Below are positions 28,281-37,026 of a DNA stretch of 64,000 nucleotides, in pieces. The notes under the pieces were generated by a model. It saw nothing but the letters and a program-made list of their open reading frames with translations. It made no database searches and had not been told where the DNA came from. Numbering within the stretch: the first letter of the stretch is position 1; each line of letters starts with the position of its first letter. The DNA is taken from contig NZ_SNVJ01000006.1 in the NCBI RefSeq assembly GCF_009829925.1, positions 1 through 64,000 on the forward strand. The letters run 5' to 3'. The position numbers and the translations under genes are program-made. This DNA comes from Teichococcus coralli (lineage in GTDB: Bacteria; Pseudomonadota; Alphaproteobacteria; Acetobacterales; Acetobacteraceae).

Positions 28281-29011
28281 CAGGCCGCCGCGGCGGCCCG
28301 TTCGCCCAGCGTCACCGACGGCGCGGCGTTGCGCAAATGCACCAGCGTGAACAGGCCACCCGGGCGGCAGGGCTCCATCGCCTCCACCTGCACCGCCTCG
28401 CGGTCGAACAGGTCGCTGAACGCGAAATCCGGGTGCCAGCCGAGCAGGCGGGAGAGCGGTGCCATGGTGCGCTCCACCCACCAGCGCGGCCCCGCCTCGG
28501 CGGCGAAGTGGTTGACGAACAGGAGGTGCCCGCCCGGTCGCACCACGCGCTGCATCTCGGTGAAGAGCCTTTTCGCGTCCGGCACCACGCTGGCGGTGAA
28601 CATCGCCACCGCGATGTCGAAGGCGCCGTCCTGGAACGCCATCGACTCGGCGTCCATCTCCAGCAGCCCCTCGACATGCGTCAGCTGCTCGTTCTGAACC
28701 CGCTCCTGCGCCTTCAGCAGCATGTCGCGCGAAAGATCGATGCCGATGACGCGCTTCTCCGGACGGTAGCGTGGCAGGGCCAGACCGGTCCCCACCCCCA
28801 CTTCCAGCACCCGCGTCCCGGGCAGGCGGTTCACCGCCGCCACAGCCCTGCGTCGGCCAAAGGAGGAGACGCCGCCGAAAACGGCATCGTACACCCCCGC
28901 CCAGCGACGATAGGCTTCCCTGACCGAATTGGCATCCAGTGCGGCGCGCGGATGGTCCCGCAGCGCCTGATCGACCGCCTGCTCGCGCGGTGTTTCGAGT
29001 GTCGTGGCCAT
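28280..29011 (-). CDS. SAM-dependent methyltransferase, PmtA-like
   Basis: 243 residues, class I methyltransferase with motif I VLEVGVGTG at 68-76. The region REAYRRWAGVYDAVFGGVSS and NHFAAE in the later half closely resemble the Rhodobacter-type phosphatidylethanolamine N-methyltransferase PmtA, which makes phosphatidylcholine on the cytoplasmic face of the membrane. The ATG at 29011 has AGGGA upstream. It is co-transcribed with the arsR gene downstream. Confidence 0.8.
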   Translation of the reverse strand: MATTLETPREQAVDQALRDHPRAALDANSVREAYRRWAGVYDAVFGGVSSFGRRRAVAAVNRLPGTRVLEVGVGTGLALPRYRPEKRVIGIDLSRDMLLKAQERVQNEQLTHVEGLLEMDAESMAFQDGAFDIAVAMFTASVVPDAKRLFTEMQRVVRPGGHLLFVNHFAAEAGPRWWVERTMAPLSRLLGWHPDFAFSDLFDREAVQVEAMEPCRPGGLFTLVHLRNAAPSVTLGERAAAAA

Positions 29012-29139
29012 TCCCTGTCCTCGCCAGCCTCCCGCTACCCGCTTGCCGCCCCTGGCGCAAGCACCCGCGTGATGGCCAAACTTCCGCGCGGTCGCGGGAG
29101 GAGCAGTCACATTGTTGCCATGCACCCGCCGGCGCGGGG

Positions 29140-30018
29140 TTACGCCGCGCGCCGCGCCGCCTGCCGCGAGGGCCAGGCGACCAGAAGGCCACCCACCGCG
29201 ATGATGGCCGCCCCAAGCAGGGTGAAGCGGTCCGGCTGGTCGCCGAACACCAGCATGGAGGCCAGGACGGCCCAGATCAGCTGCGTGTAGCTCATCGGCG
29301 CGAGCAGGCTGGCCGGGGCGCGGGCGAAGGCGAGCACCAGCAGGCCGTGCCCCACCGCTCCCAGCGCCCCCAGCGCCAGCAGCCCGCCCCAGCCCCAGCC
29401 GGCCGGCGTCTGCCACACGAAGGGTTGCGCGAGCGCGGTCACCGCCGAGGCGGCGAGGCCGGTGTGCAGAATGGTGGTGCGCGGATCGTCCACCGCCGCC
29501 AGCTTGCGGGTCAGGATCTGGTAGACCCCGTAGAGGAAGGCCGTCCCGAGCGGCAGCACGATGGCCCAGTGCGGCACCGGGCCGCCGGTCAGGAAGGGAG
29601 GCCGCAGCGCCACCCCGACGCCGACCAGCCCCACCGCCACCCCCAGCCAGCGGCGCGGGCTCACCTTCTCCTGCAGCCAGACCGCCGCCATCGCCACGGT
29701 GAACAGCGGCGAGGCGAAGTTCACCGCCGTGGCGTCGGCCAGCGGCACATGCGCGAGGGCGTGCGAGAACAGGTAGTTGGCCGAGGCCAGGCAGAGGCTG
29801 CGCAGCGCTTGCAGCCCCGGGGCGCGCGAACGCCAGGGCAGCGAGCCGGTGAACACCCGCAGCAGCAGCGCGACCAGCAGCACATGGCCGAGGAAGCGCG
29901 CAAAGATGAGCTGGCCGATGGCATACTCGGCGGCCATCAGCTTGGTGGTGGTGTCCATCGCCACGAAGAAGGCGACCGCGGCGAGCTGCAGGGCGACACC
30001 GATGAGAATGGCGGGCAT
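29140..30018 (-). CDS. DMT family transporter (EamA)
   Basis: 292 residues with ten hydrophobic helices in two EamA repeats (about 5-135 and 150-285). It is an inner-membrane exporter or importer of small metabolites, with no substrate evident. The N-terminal half contains FVAMDTTTKLMA and the second half LAPMSYTQLIWAVLASMLVFGD, typical of the family. The ATG at 30018 is used because the longer frame reads through a GC-rich leader. It stands alone between pmtA and DUF1003. Confidence 0.85.
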   Translation of the reverse strand: MPAILIGVALQLAAVAFFVAMDTTTKLMAAEYAIGQLIFARFLGHVLLVALLLRVFTGSLPWRSRAPGLQALRSLCLASANYLFSHALAHVPLADATAVNFASPLFTVAMAAVWLQEKVSPRRWLGVAVGLVGVGVALRPPFLTGGPVPHWAIVLPLGTAFLYGVYQILTRKLAAVDDPRTTILHTGLAASAVTALAQPFVWQTPAGWGWGGLLALGALGAVGHGLLVLAFARAPASLLAPMSYTQLIWAVLASMLVFGDQPDRFTLLGAAIIAVGGLLVAWPSRQAARRAA

Positions 30019-30124
30019 GTCGCCCGCATCATGCCAGCCGCAGCGGAACCGTGGCAGGCGTGCGGCGGTAACATTTTCCGCGTGTCGAACGAGCGAGGGT
30101 AGGCCCCCTTCCCGCCTCCCGCGT

Positions 30125-30679
30125 TCAGGCGGCGTCGGCGTGCAGGCGCGCCGGCCGCTTCGGCGCTTCACGCTCGGCCACCAGCGCGTCGAGCCGCGCC
30201 TGCAGCGCATCCATCTTCTCCAGCACCGTCAGGATATGGGTCTCGGAACGGAGGTTGGTGTCGTAGTCGAGCTCCGCCGCCGCCCGGTCGCGTGCCGCCT
30301 GCCGGTTCTGCGACATCAGGATGAGGGGCGCCTGGAAGGCCGCCAGCATGGACAGCACCAGGTTCAGGAACACGAAGGGATAGGGGTCGAAGGCGTGCTC
30401 GGCCAGCACCAGCGCATTGAACAGCGCCCAGATTCCGAGGAACACGCCGAAGCCCAGGATGAAGCGCCAGGAACCGCCAAAGGTGGTGACGCGCTCGGCC
30501 AGACGCTCCCCGAAGGTCAGGCGCTCCTCAAGCTCGTCGTTCAGGTCGTGCACCTGGGCGCGGCGGGCGATGCGCTCGATCATCCGCCGCTCGCGCGGCG
30601 TGAGCGGCGCCTTGCCACGGCGCAGCAGCGCCTGGGCGAGCTGGCGGACTTCGGCCTGGGTCTCGATGATGTCGTTCAC
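30125..30679 (-). CDS. DUF1003 domain-containing membrane protein
   Basis: 184 residues. Two transmembrane helices (about 72-92 and 103-124) form the DUF1003 core, with the conserved FGGSWRFILGF and NLVLSMLAAFQAPLILMSQNRQ. The C-terminal part is a charged coiled-coil-like helix (LEKMDALQARLDALVAER). The family is widespread and of unknown function, thought to be associated with envelope or ion homeostasis. It has no operon partner. Confidence 0.85.
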   Translation of the reverse strand: MNDIIETQAEVRQLAQALLRRGKAPLTPRERRMIERIARRAQVHDLNDELEERLTFGERLAERVTTFGGSWRFILGFGVFLGIWALFNALVLAEHAFDPYPFVFLNLVLSMLAAFQAPLILMSQNRQAARDRAAAELDYDTNLRSETHILTVLEKMDALQARLDALVAEREAPKRPARLHADAA

Positions 30680-31222
30680 GGCGTCCCCCTTCAGGTGAGG
30701 GATTGCGGGGCTGGCGGTTCCTTGTTTCCGAGCGTGCGACGCGCGGGCCGGCGCGGCCTGTGCCGCGCGGCGTCCGCGCGTCAGCGCGATCGGGAACGTC
30801 CGCTTGCCCGGGGACGCGAGAGACGATGAGGGAGAAAGGGAAGATGGGCCATGGCGGTGCCGCCCCTGCCAACTGTTCCTGGATCCAAGCGCTGCGCGAA
30901 ACGGCGCTGCGGCTGGGATGCCGGACGCCGTCAGGTGGTTCGACTACTGCCAGGTTCCATCGTGTTCCTCATAAGCCGGTGCCTCGCCGACTCGACAGGT
31001 GGGTGAGGCGGCGCGGCAACGGCAGGGCCTCTGGTGTCCTGCCCGCGAAGCTCGTGGGTCCACCCACGAAGGCAACGGACCAGCAGGCCATTGAAAACAA
31101 GGGCTAGCACCCTGATCGCGAAGTGCAAAAAATTTCGCGATCAGGGTGCTAGCACGTTCCATGCCGCGCCGCAAAACCGGATTGCCGGTTCCCTGTGCGG
31201 CTTCAGGGTTCCCGGCGTCCCT
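30680..31222. other. Gene-free 543-bp stretch with an inverted repeat
   Basis: This lies upstream of DUF1003 and downstream of the SIMPL gene. Open frames on both strands (up to 134 codons) have no ribosome-binding site or family resemblance. A perfect 20-bp inverted repeat lies at 31103-31153, and a smaller one (CTCGTGGGTCCACCCACGAG) at about 31049-31068. Codon periodicity is poor compared with flanking genes. It may be the remnant of a small mobile element. Confidence 0.5.
31103..31153. repeat. Perfect 20-bp inverted repeat with AT-rich loop
   Basis: GCTAGCACCCTGATCGCGAA (31103-31122) is mirrored exactly at 31134-31153, with an 11-nt loop GTGCAAAAAAT. Stem stability is far above that of the other intergenic hairpins. 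It lacks a T-tract on the plus strand but has AT-rich loop sequence. It could be a MITE-like or REP-like repeat, a bidirectional terminator or a protein-binding site. Confidence 0.85.
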
Positions 31223-31942
31223 TCAGGGCCGCAGGAGGAACTCGCCGCTGGCCGTGGCGCTCACGGGCACCGCCTCCGGCGCGGAAACGGGAGGCGGAGC
31301 CGCTTCCTGGCGCGCCGCCATCATCGCGACCCGCATGCGGGGCATCGGCTGGCTGGCCACCTCCACCTGCAGCTTGCTCAGCCGCGCAACGCGCAGCCCG
31401 AGTTGCGCCGCCACCGCCTCCGCCCGTTGCCGCAACGCCTCGATGGCCATCCGACCGGCCTCCTTGCGGGCCTCCACCTCCAGCGGGCGGGAAAGCATCC
31501 AGTCCAGCCCGCCCATCGCGAGGCCCTGCGCCTGGAGCTTGCCGGCGAGGTCAAGCAGCGGCGCCGGCTCGGTGCCGCGCAGTATCAGCGCCTGGGTGGC
31601 GGTCCAGTCGCGCTTCTCTTCGTTGCGGCCGGTCCAGTAGCCGCCGGTGCTGGCCTGCACGCCCTGAACTGCCCGCGCCTGCTCCAGGGCCCCGGCCATC
31701 GCGCCGTTCACCTGCGCCTGCACCGCGGCCGCGCTGGCGCCTCGCGCCTCCACCCGCAACGTGGCGCGCACCTCGTCGGGCGCACGCAGCACCTCCGCCG
31801 CTTCCGAGAGCGTCAGCACCGTTCCCGCCTCGATTCCGGCTTCAGGAGCCGGAGCCTGTTGCGCCCAGGCGCCGCCCGCGGCCAGCAGGCCGCAGAACGC
31901 CACTGCCGGGAGAACCAGCCTTGGGAGAAAAGGTCGGGTCAT
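31223..31942 (-). CDS. SIMPL domain-containing periplasmic protein (DUF541)
   Basis: 239 residues with a signal peptide (about 1-28, cleavage after GGAWAQ) and one SIMPL/DUF541 domain. The family segment around LSEAAEVLRAPDEVRATLRV opens the domain, and the repeated Ala-rich helices with AIEALRQRAEAVAAQLGLRV are characteristic. Family members (YggE type) are linked to oxidative stress protection, but the mechanism is unknown. It is transcribed divergently from the LysR gene. Confidence 0.85.
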   Translation of the reverse strand: MTRPFLPRLVLPAVAFCGLLAAGGAWAQQAPAPEAGIEAGTVLTLSEAAEVLRAPDEVRATLRVEARGASAAAVQAQVNGAMAGALEQARAVQGVQASTGGYWTGRNEEKRDWTATQALILRGTEPAPLLDLAGKLQAQGLAMGGLDWMLSRPLEVEARKEAGRMAIEALRQRAEAVAAQLGLRVARLSKLQVEVASQPMPRMRVAMMAARQEAAPPPVSAPEAVPVSATASGEFLLRP

Positions 31943-32086
31943 ACGGAACTCCTCACTCTCGTCTGCGCCTCATATCGGAGCTCTGGGCGGGCGCGTGAAG
32001 CGGAGCTATTTCCTTTCGGCCCGCCGCGCGCCTGCCCAGTAGCGCCTGCCCATTAGCGCCGGCGCGCGCCGCAAGGAGCCATCGCC

Positions 32087-32998
32087 ACGTCCGATCGCCT
32101 TCCCGACCTCAACCTCCTGCGCCTCTTCGTGGCCCTGGTGGAGGAGCGCCATGTCACCCGCGCGGGCGAGCGCCTCTTCCTGTCGCAGCCCGCCGCCTCC
32201 GGCGGGCTGAAGCGCCTGCGCGAGCAGTTCCAGGACCCGTTGCTGGTGCGCGAGGGGCATGAGCTGCGCGTGACCGGCCGCGCCCAGCAGCTCTACGACT
32301 CGATCGCACCAAGGCTGGAGGACCTGGCCGCGGCCCTTCACGCCGCCAGCCCCTTCGACCCCGCGCGGGATTCCCGCACCTTCCGCCTCGGCTGCACCGA
32401 TGCCGTGGCTTACGCGATCCTGCCGCCGCTGCTCGCACGGCTGCGCGAGATGGCGCCGTGGTGCCAGCTCACGGTCCGCGTCGGCGACGTCCGTACCCTG
32501 CCGGGCCTGCTGCTGCACGGCGAGATCGGCACCGCGCTGGGCTATCTCGGCGAGGAGTTGCCGGCGAATGCGCGAATCCGCGTCCTGCGCCACGCCCAGT
32601 GGGTGCTGGTGCGCGATCCGGCCACCCCGCCAGTCAGCTCGATCGAGGACTTCTGCGCCCGCCAGCATGCCATGGTGACGCCGCGCGGCGACCTCGAGGG
32701 CTTCGTGGACGCCCTGCTGCGCCAGCAGGGCCGCTCGCGCCGGGTGGTGCTGGGGGTCAGCTCCTTCGGCCTGCTCTCGGTGGCGCTTCCGGGCAGCGAC
32801 CTGGTGGCCACGGTGCCGGATTTCGTGGCGGAGCGGCTGAAGCTGCGCGTCAGCCTGTCCAGTGAGGCGCCGCCGGTCGCGCCGCCGCCGCTGCCCAACG
32901 CCCTGGCCTGGAGCGACGCGGAAGACCGTGACCCCGCCGAACGCTGGTTCCGCCATCAGGTGACGGACGCCTTCACCGGCGTCTTTGGCCGGAGCTGA
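32087..32998 (+). CDS. LysR family transcriptional regulator
   Basis: About 300 residues: an N-terminal HTH (DLNLLRLFVALVEERHVTRA, then LFLSQPAASGGLKRLREQF) and a type 2 periplasmic-binding-like effector domain (about 95-300). The first annotated-type start, GTG at 32129, would cut off the first HTH helix. The frame upstream to the TAG at 32054 contains no ATG, GTG or TTG. AAGGAG at 32073-32078 is 8 nt before ACG 32087 and 2 nt before ATC 32081, so a non-canonical start is likely. It is divergent from the SIMPL gene. The target is unknown. Confidence 0.8.
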   Translation, partial: TSDRLPDLNLLRLFVALVEERHVTRAGERLFLSQPAASGGLKRLREQFQDPLLVREGHELRVTGRAQQLYDSIAPRLEDLAAALHAASPFDPARDSRTFRLGCTDAVAYAILPPLLARLREMAPWCQLTVRVGDVRTLPGLLLHGEIGTALGYLGEELPANARIRVLRHAQWVLVRDPATPPVSSIEDFCARQHAMVTPRGDLEGFVDALLRQQGRSRRVVLGVSSFGLLSVALPGSDLVATVPDFVAERLKLRVSLSSEAPPVAPPPLPNALAWSDAEDRDPAERWFRHQVTDAFTGVFGRS

Positions 32999-33031
32999 GG
33001 CGGCCGGAGCTGAGGCGGCCGGAGCTGAGGC
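32987..33031 (+). repeat. Three 15-bp tandem repeats across the LysR stop codon
   Basis: GGCCGGAGCTGAGGC is repeated three times at 32987, 33002 and 33017. The first copy holds the last sense codons and the TGA stop of the LysR gene, so the extra copies lie outside the protein. It looks like replication slippage. Confidence 0.9.
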
Positions 33032-33092
33032 GCCCCTCAACAGCCGCGTCCGGGCTGCCTAAGCTGGCCGCCTTCGCCATGCTGGGACTCCC

Positions 33093-33998
33093 ATGCCGCT
33101 CTGGATCGCCGTCACCCTCTCCGCCGCCCTGTTCCAGACCTGGCGTACCGCCAAGCAGCAGAAGCTGCGCGGCCAGCTTTCGGTGAACGGGGCGGGGGTG
33201 GTGCGCTACCTCTACGGCGTGCCTTTCGGCCTGCTGCTGCTGCTGGCCTATGGCGGCCTGAGCGGCCAGGCGCCGCCCGCCCCGTCCCTTCCGTTCATGG
33301 CACTGGTGGCGGCCGGTGGCCTGGCGCAGATCCTGGCCACCAACCTGCTGATCCTTTCCTTTGGCGCGCGCGGCTTCGCGGTCGGCACCGCCTATGCGAA
33401 GACGGAGGCCGTGCAGGGTGCCATCCTCGCGCTGCTGCTGCTGGGCGAGCGGATTTCCGCCCTTGCCTGGCTCGGCATCGCCATCGGCGTGGGCGGCGTG
33501 CTCCACCTTTCCCTGGCCGGGCGGGAAACCGGCCCGCGCGGCCTCCTGCGCGCCGCGGCGCAACCGGCGGCCCTCTATGGGCTCAGCGCCGGCACCGGCT
33601 TCGCGCTGACCGCCGTGCTGATCAAGGCCGCGAACCAGGAACTTCCGCACCCCGATCCCATCCTGCGCGCCCTGACGACGCTGGTGGCCGCCAACATCCT
33701 GCAAACGATCATGCAGGGCGGCTGGCTGGCCTGGCGGGAGCCGGAGCAGTTCCGCGCCGTGTTCCGCACCTGGCGGGACAGCCTGCCGGTGGGGGCGCTT
33801 TCCGCCCTTGGCTCGGCCTGCTGGTTCACCGGCTTCGCCCTGGCGCCCGTCGCGCTGGTGCGCGCCCTCGGCCAGACCGAGATCCTGTTCACCCTGCTGT
33901 TCAGCCGCTTCTACCTGCGCGAGACGATGACCCGCGCCGAAGTGGCGGGCGCCCTGGTCGTGGTTTTCGGCGTGGTGCTGGTGCTGGCCGGACGCTGA
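33093..33998 (+). CDS. EamA/DMT-type transporter
   Basis: 301 residues, about ten transmembrane helices. It opens with MPLWIAVTLSAALFQTWRTA and contains the two-repeat arrangement, ending RFYLRETMTRAEVAGALVVV, typical of EamA exporters. The substrate is unknown. It follows the LysR gene on the same strand after a 15-bp repeat array, and precedes the phosphonate genes by 93 bp. It could be controlled by the LysR protein. Confidence 0.82.
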   Translation: MPLWIAVTLSAALFQTWRTAKQQKLRGQLSVNGAGVVRYLYGVPFGLLLLLAYGGLSGQAPPAPSLPFMALVAAGGLAQILATNLLILSFGARGFAVGTAYAKTEAVQGAILALLLLGERISALAWLGIAIGVGGVLHLSLAGRETGPRGLLRAAAQPAALYGLSAGTGFALTAVLIKAANQELPHPDPILRALTTLVAANILQTIMQGGWLAWREPEQFRAVFRTWRDSLPVGALSALGSACWFTGFALAPVALVRALGQTEILFTLLFSRFYLRETMTRAEVAGALVVVFGVVLVLAGR

Positions 33999-34091
33999 CA
34001 GGCCGGCCCGCTTCCATCGGGATGTCATCCCGGCGTCATCGCCCTGTCATCGGCCGGGCCTATACGCCCCGGCGACGGCAAGGGGCTAGGG

Positions 34092-34931
34092 ATGCTTCAG
34101 CTTGAGAACCTTTCACGCCGCTTCGGCGCCACCGCGGCGGTTTCGGGCGTCAGCCTGAGCATTCCCGCGGGGCAGATGGTGGGCGTCATCGGCCGCTCGG
34201 GCGCCGGCAAGTCCACCTTGCTGCGCATGGTGAACCGCCTGACCGAACCGTCCGAGGGGCGCATCCTCCACGAGGGCCAGGAGGTCACCCGCCTGCGCGG
34301 CCAGGCGCTGCGCGACTGGCGCACCCGCTGCGGCATGATCTTCCAGCAGTTCAACCTCGTCCCGCGCCTCGACGTGCTGACCAACGTGCTGGTCGGGCGG
34401 CTGAACCATCATCCCGGCCTGCTCGGCACGCTGGGCACCCTGTTCAAGCGCTTCCCCGCCGAGGAGCGGGCCATGGCGCTGATGGCGCTGGACCGCTTCG
34501 ACCTCGCCGGCCAGGCGCCGCAACGCGCCGACACCCTCTCCGGCGGGCAGCAGCAGCGGGTGGCGATCGCGCGGGCGATGATGCAACAGCCGCGCATCCT
34601 GCTCGCCGACGAGCCGATCGCCAGCCTCGACCCCCGCAACGCGCGCACGGTGATGGACGCCCTGCGCGACGTGAACCGGCGCGACGGCATCACCGTGCTC
34701 TGCAACCTGCACCACCTCGAAACCGCCCGGGAGTACTGCGGCCGCATCGTCGCGCTGCAGGCGGGACGGGTGATGTTCGACGGCGCCCCCGGCGAGCTCA
34801 CCGCCGCGCGGCTGCGCGACATCTACGGCGTGTCCGAGGCGGAGTTCGACGAGCAGAGCACCGCGCCGGCCGCCGCCCGGAGCGCCGGCCGGCAGGCCAG
34901 CCCTGGCCGGGTGGCCCCCCTGCCCGCCTGA
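34092..34931 (+). CDS. phnC: Phosphonate ABC transporter ATP-binding protein
   Basis: 279 residues, the cytoplasmic ATPase that powers phosphonate import. Walker [10 protein letters not shown] is near residues 36-44, the signature [16 protein letters not shown] is near 148, and Walker B is in [19 protein letters not shown] and KRFPAEER insertions match PhnC rather than amino-acid transporters. It is the first gene of phnCDEE. The C-terminus has a family-atypical Ala/Arg-rich tail of about 25 residues. Confidence 0.93.
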   Translation: MLQLENLSRRFGATAAVSGVSLSIPAGQMVGVIGRSGAGKSTLLRMVNRLTEPSEGRILHEGQEVTRLRGQALRDWRTRCGMIFQQFNLVPRLDVLTNVLVGRLNHHPGLLGTLGTLFKRFPAEERAMALMALDRFDLAGQAPQRADTLSGGQQQRVAIARAMMQQPRILLADEPIASLDPRNARTVMDALRDVNRRDGITVLCNLHHLETAREYCGRIVALQAGRVMFDGAPGELTAARLRDIYGVSEAEFDEQSTAPAAARSAGRQASPGRVAPLPA

Positions 34932-34980
34932 TCCCCCATCGCCCCAGCCGCCGCATGGCTGAAGGCCAAGGAGTAAAGTC

Positions 34981-35952
34981 ATGATCACGCGCCGTACCCT
35001 GGCCGGCCTGATGGCCGGTGCCGCCCTGCTGCCCGCCGCGCCGCGCGCCGAGGGCACCGATACCGCCCCCATGCCGAAGCCCGGCAAGCGCGACTGGGCC
35101 GGCGAGGTGCCGCAGATCCGCATCGGCCTGCTTGGCGGAGAGAACGAGTCGGACCGCCTCGGCCGCTTCGAGGAGTACCGCAAGCTGATCGAGGACACCT
35201 TCAAGGTGCCCGCCCGCCTCTTCCCCGCCGCCGACTACGCAGGCGTGATGCAGGCCTTCTCGGCCGGGCAGATCGAGGCGTCCTCGATGGGCGCCTCCGG
35301 CTATGCCGGCACCTGGCTGGACACCAACGGCGCCGTGGAGCCGCTGGTGGTCCCCGTCGAGCAGGATGGCTCGATCTCCTACATCTCCGTCATGGTGACG
35401 CGAAAGGACTCTGGCATCACCAGCGTGGAGCAGATGAAGGGGCATTCCCTGGCCTGGGCCGACCCGAACTCCACCTCCGGCTACCTGATCCCCCGCTCCG
35501 AGCTGCGCGGCCAGGGCATCAACATCAACGAATACTTCTCCCGCACCGGCTTCGCCGGCGGCCATGAGCAGGGCGTCGTCGCGGTGCTGCAGAAGCAGTA
35601 CGACGCTTGCTGCACCTGGGCTTCCGGCATCGGCGAGCAGGAGGAAGGCTTCACCCGCGGCAACCTGCGGGCCATGGTCGAGAAGGGCATGCTGAAGATG
35701 TCCGACCTCAACATCATCTGGAAGTCGCGGCCCATCCCGAATGGCCCCCTGGTGGTGCGCAAGGCGCTGCCCGCCAGCTTCAAGAAGGATTTCAGCGACT
35801 TCCATCTGGCCCTGCCGACGGAATACCCGAAGGTCTATGCCGATGTGGAGCGCGGCGGCGGCAAGGGCTACGCCCGCATCACCCACGAGCAGTTCGAGCC
35901 GATCGTGCAGCTCCGCCGCGAGGAAGCGGCCGAGCGACGCCGCCGGAGCTGA
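34981..35952 (+). CDS. phnD: Phosphonate ABC transporter substrate-binding protein
   Basis: 323 residues, periplasmic PhnD-type binding protein. The N-terminus MITRRTLAGLMAGAALLPAA is a signal sequence with a twin-arginine-like RR. The binding domain contains IRIGLLGGENESDR, EASSMGASGYAG, and SVEQMKGHSLAWADPNSTSG, which match the family. It binds phosphonates, phosphite or related oxyanions. The exact ligand is not deducible. The start at 34981 follows AAGGAG. Confidence 0.93.
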   Translation: MITRRTLAGLMAGAALLPAAPRAEGTDTAPMPKPGKRDWAGEVPQIRIGLLGGENESDRLGRFEEYRKLIEDTFKVPARLFPAADYAGVMQAFSAGQIEASSMGASGYAGTWLDTNGAVEPLVVPVEQDGSISYISVMVTRKDSGITSVEQMKGHSLAWADPNSTSGYLIPRSELRGQGININEYFSRTGFAGGHEQGVVAVLQKQYDACCTWASGIGEQEEGFTRGNLRAMVEKGMLKMSDLNIIWKSRPIPNGPLVVRKALPASFKKDFSDFHLALPTEYPKVYADVERGGGKGYARITHEQFEPIVQLRREEAAERRRRS

Positions 35953-36128
35953 GGAACAAGCCGGGCTGGTGCGGCGCCTCCTCGTGGCTGCACCGGCCTC
36001 GCCCGGTCCCTCCTGCGGCCCGGCCATGTCGAGGGCCACCCCTCCCGACCGTTCCGCGGCGCTGCCCGTCCGGCCGAGCCGCATCCTTGCGCAATTCCAG
36101 AAGGCGGCACCGCGCCGGTTTGAGCCCC

Positions 36129-37025
36129 ATGGACGCCATTGCCGCCCACCTGCCTGCCGTGCAACGCGGCGAGGCCGCCTATCAGGCCCTGCGCCGGCAG
36201 CGCCGCCGGGCAAGCCTGATGGCCGCCGTCCTTGTCGCCGCCGGCTTCCTGGTGGCGGCCCGGTTCAGCGAGTTCTATCCCGCCTCGCTGGCAGCCGGGC
36301 TGCCGCGCATCGGCGAGTATTTCCAGCGCATCCTGCCGACGCTGCACCTGCCGGTGCTGCTTGCCGGGGCCGGCACGGAAGGCAGCCTCGCCTTCTGGTT
36401 CTATCGCCTTGATTCCTGGCTGCTGCTGCTGCTGCAGACCGCGCAGATGGCGGCGCTCGCGACGCTCGGCGGCACGGTGGTGGCGCTGCTGCTGGCCTTC
36501 CCGGCGGCGCGCAACCTCGCCCCCTCGCGCTGGATGCACCACCTGACACGGCGCGGCCTGGAAGCGACGCGCACGGTGCCCGAGATCGTCTATGCGCTGA
36601 TCTTCGTCTGGGCCTTCGGCGTCGGCCCTCTCGCGGGCATCCTGGCGATCGGCCTGCACACGGCGGGCGCGCTGGGCAAGCTGTTCTCCGAGGTGATCGA
36701 GAACGCGCCGATGCAGGCCTGGGACGGCATGCGTGCCTCCGGGGCGAACTGGGCGCAGGCCTGCCGCTACGCCATCCTGCCGCAGGTTGCCCCCGACCTG
36801 CTGAGCTATGCGCTGCTGCGCTTCGAGATCAACCTGCGCGGCGCGACCGTGATCGGCTTCGTCGGCGCCGGCGGCATCGGCCAGGAACTCTACCAGGTCA
36901 TCGCCTTCAACTACTATGAGGAAATCAGCGCCATTGTTGTGCTCGTCATCCTGTCGGTCATGCTGATCGACCTGCTGTCCGAGTGGCTGCGGCACCGGCT
37001 GATCCATGCCGCGGGAGCGCGCTGA
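36129..37025 (+). CDS. phnE: Phosphonate ABC transporter permease (PhnE1)
   Basis: 298 residues with about six transmembrane helices and the binding-protein-dependent transport fold. The EAA-type loop is MRASGANWAQACRYAILPQV near residue 200, which contacts PhnC. The C-terminal RGATVIGFVGAGGIGQELYQ is the PhnE signature. A gap of 176 bp separates it from phnD, and a second permease follows by overlap of one base, so the importer is heterodimeric. Confidence 0.93.
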   Translation: MDAIAAHLPAVQRGEAAYQALRRQRRRASLMAAVLVAAGFLVAARFSEFYPASLAAGLPRIGEYFQRILPTLHLPVLLAGAGTEGSLAFWFYRLDSWLLLLLQTAQMAALATLGGTVVALLLAFPAARNLAPSRWMHHLTRRGLEATRTVPEIVYALIFVWAFGVGPLAGILAIGLHTAGALGKLFSEVIENAPMQAWDGMRASGANWAQACRYAILPQVAPDLLSYALLRFEINLRGATVIGFVGAGGIGQELYQVIAFNYYEEISAIVVLVILSVMLIDLLSEWLRHRLIHAAGAR

Positions 37026-37026
37026 G

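Noticed and set aside
30703..31107. 134-codon open frame as a gene
   Set aside because: There is no ribosome-binding site, no similarity to a known family, and poor codon periodicity. It overlaps the inverted repeat region.
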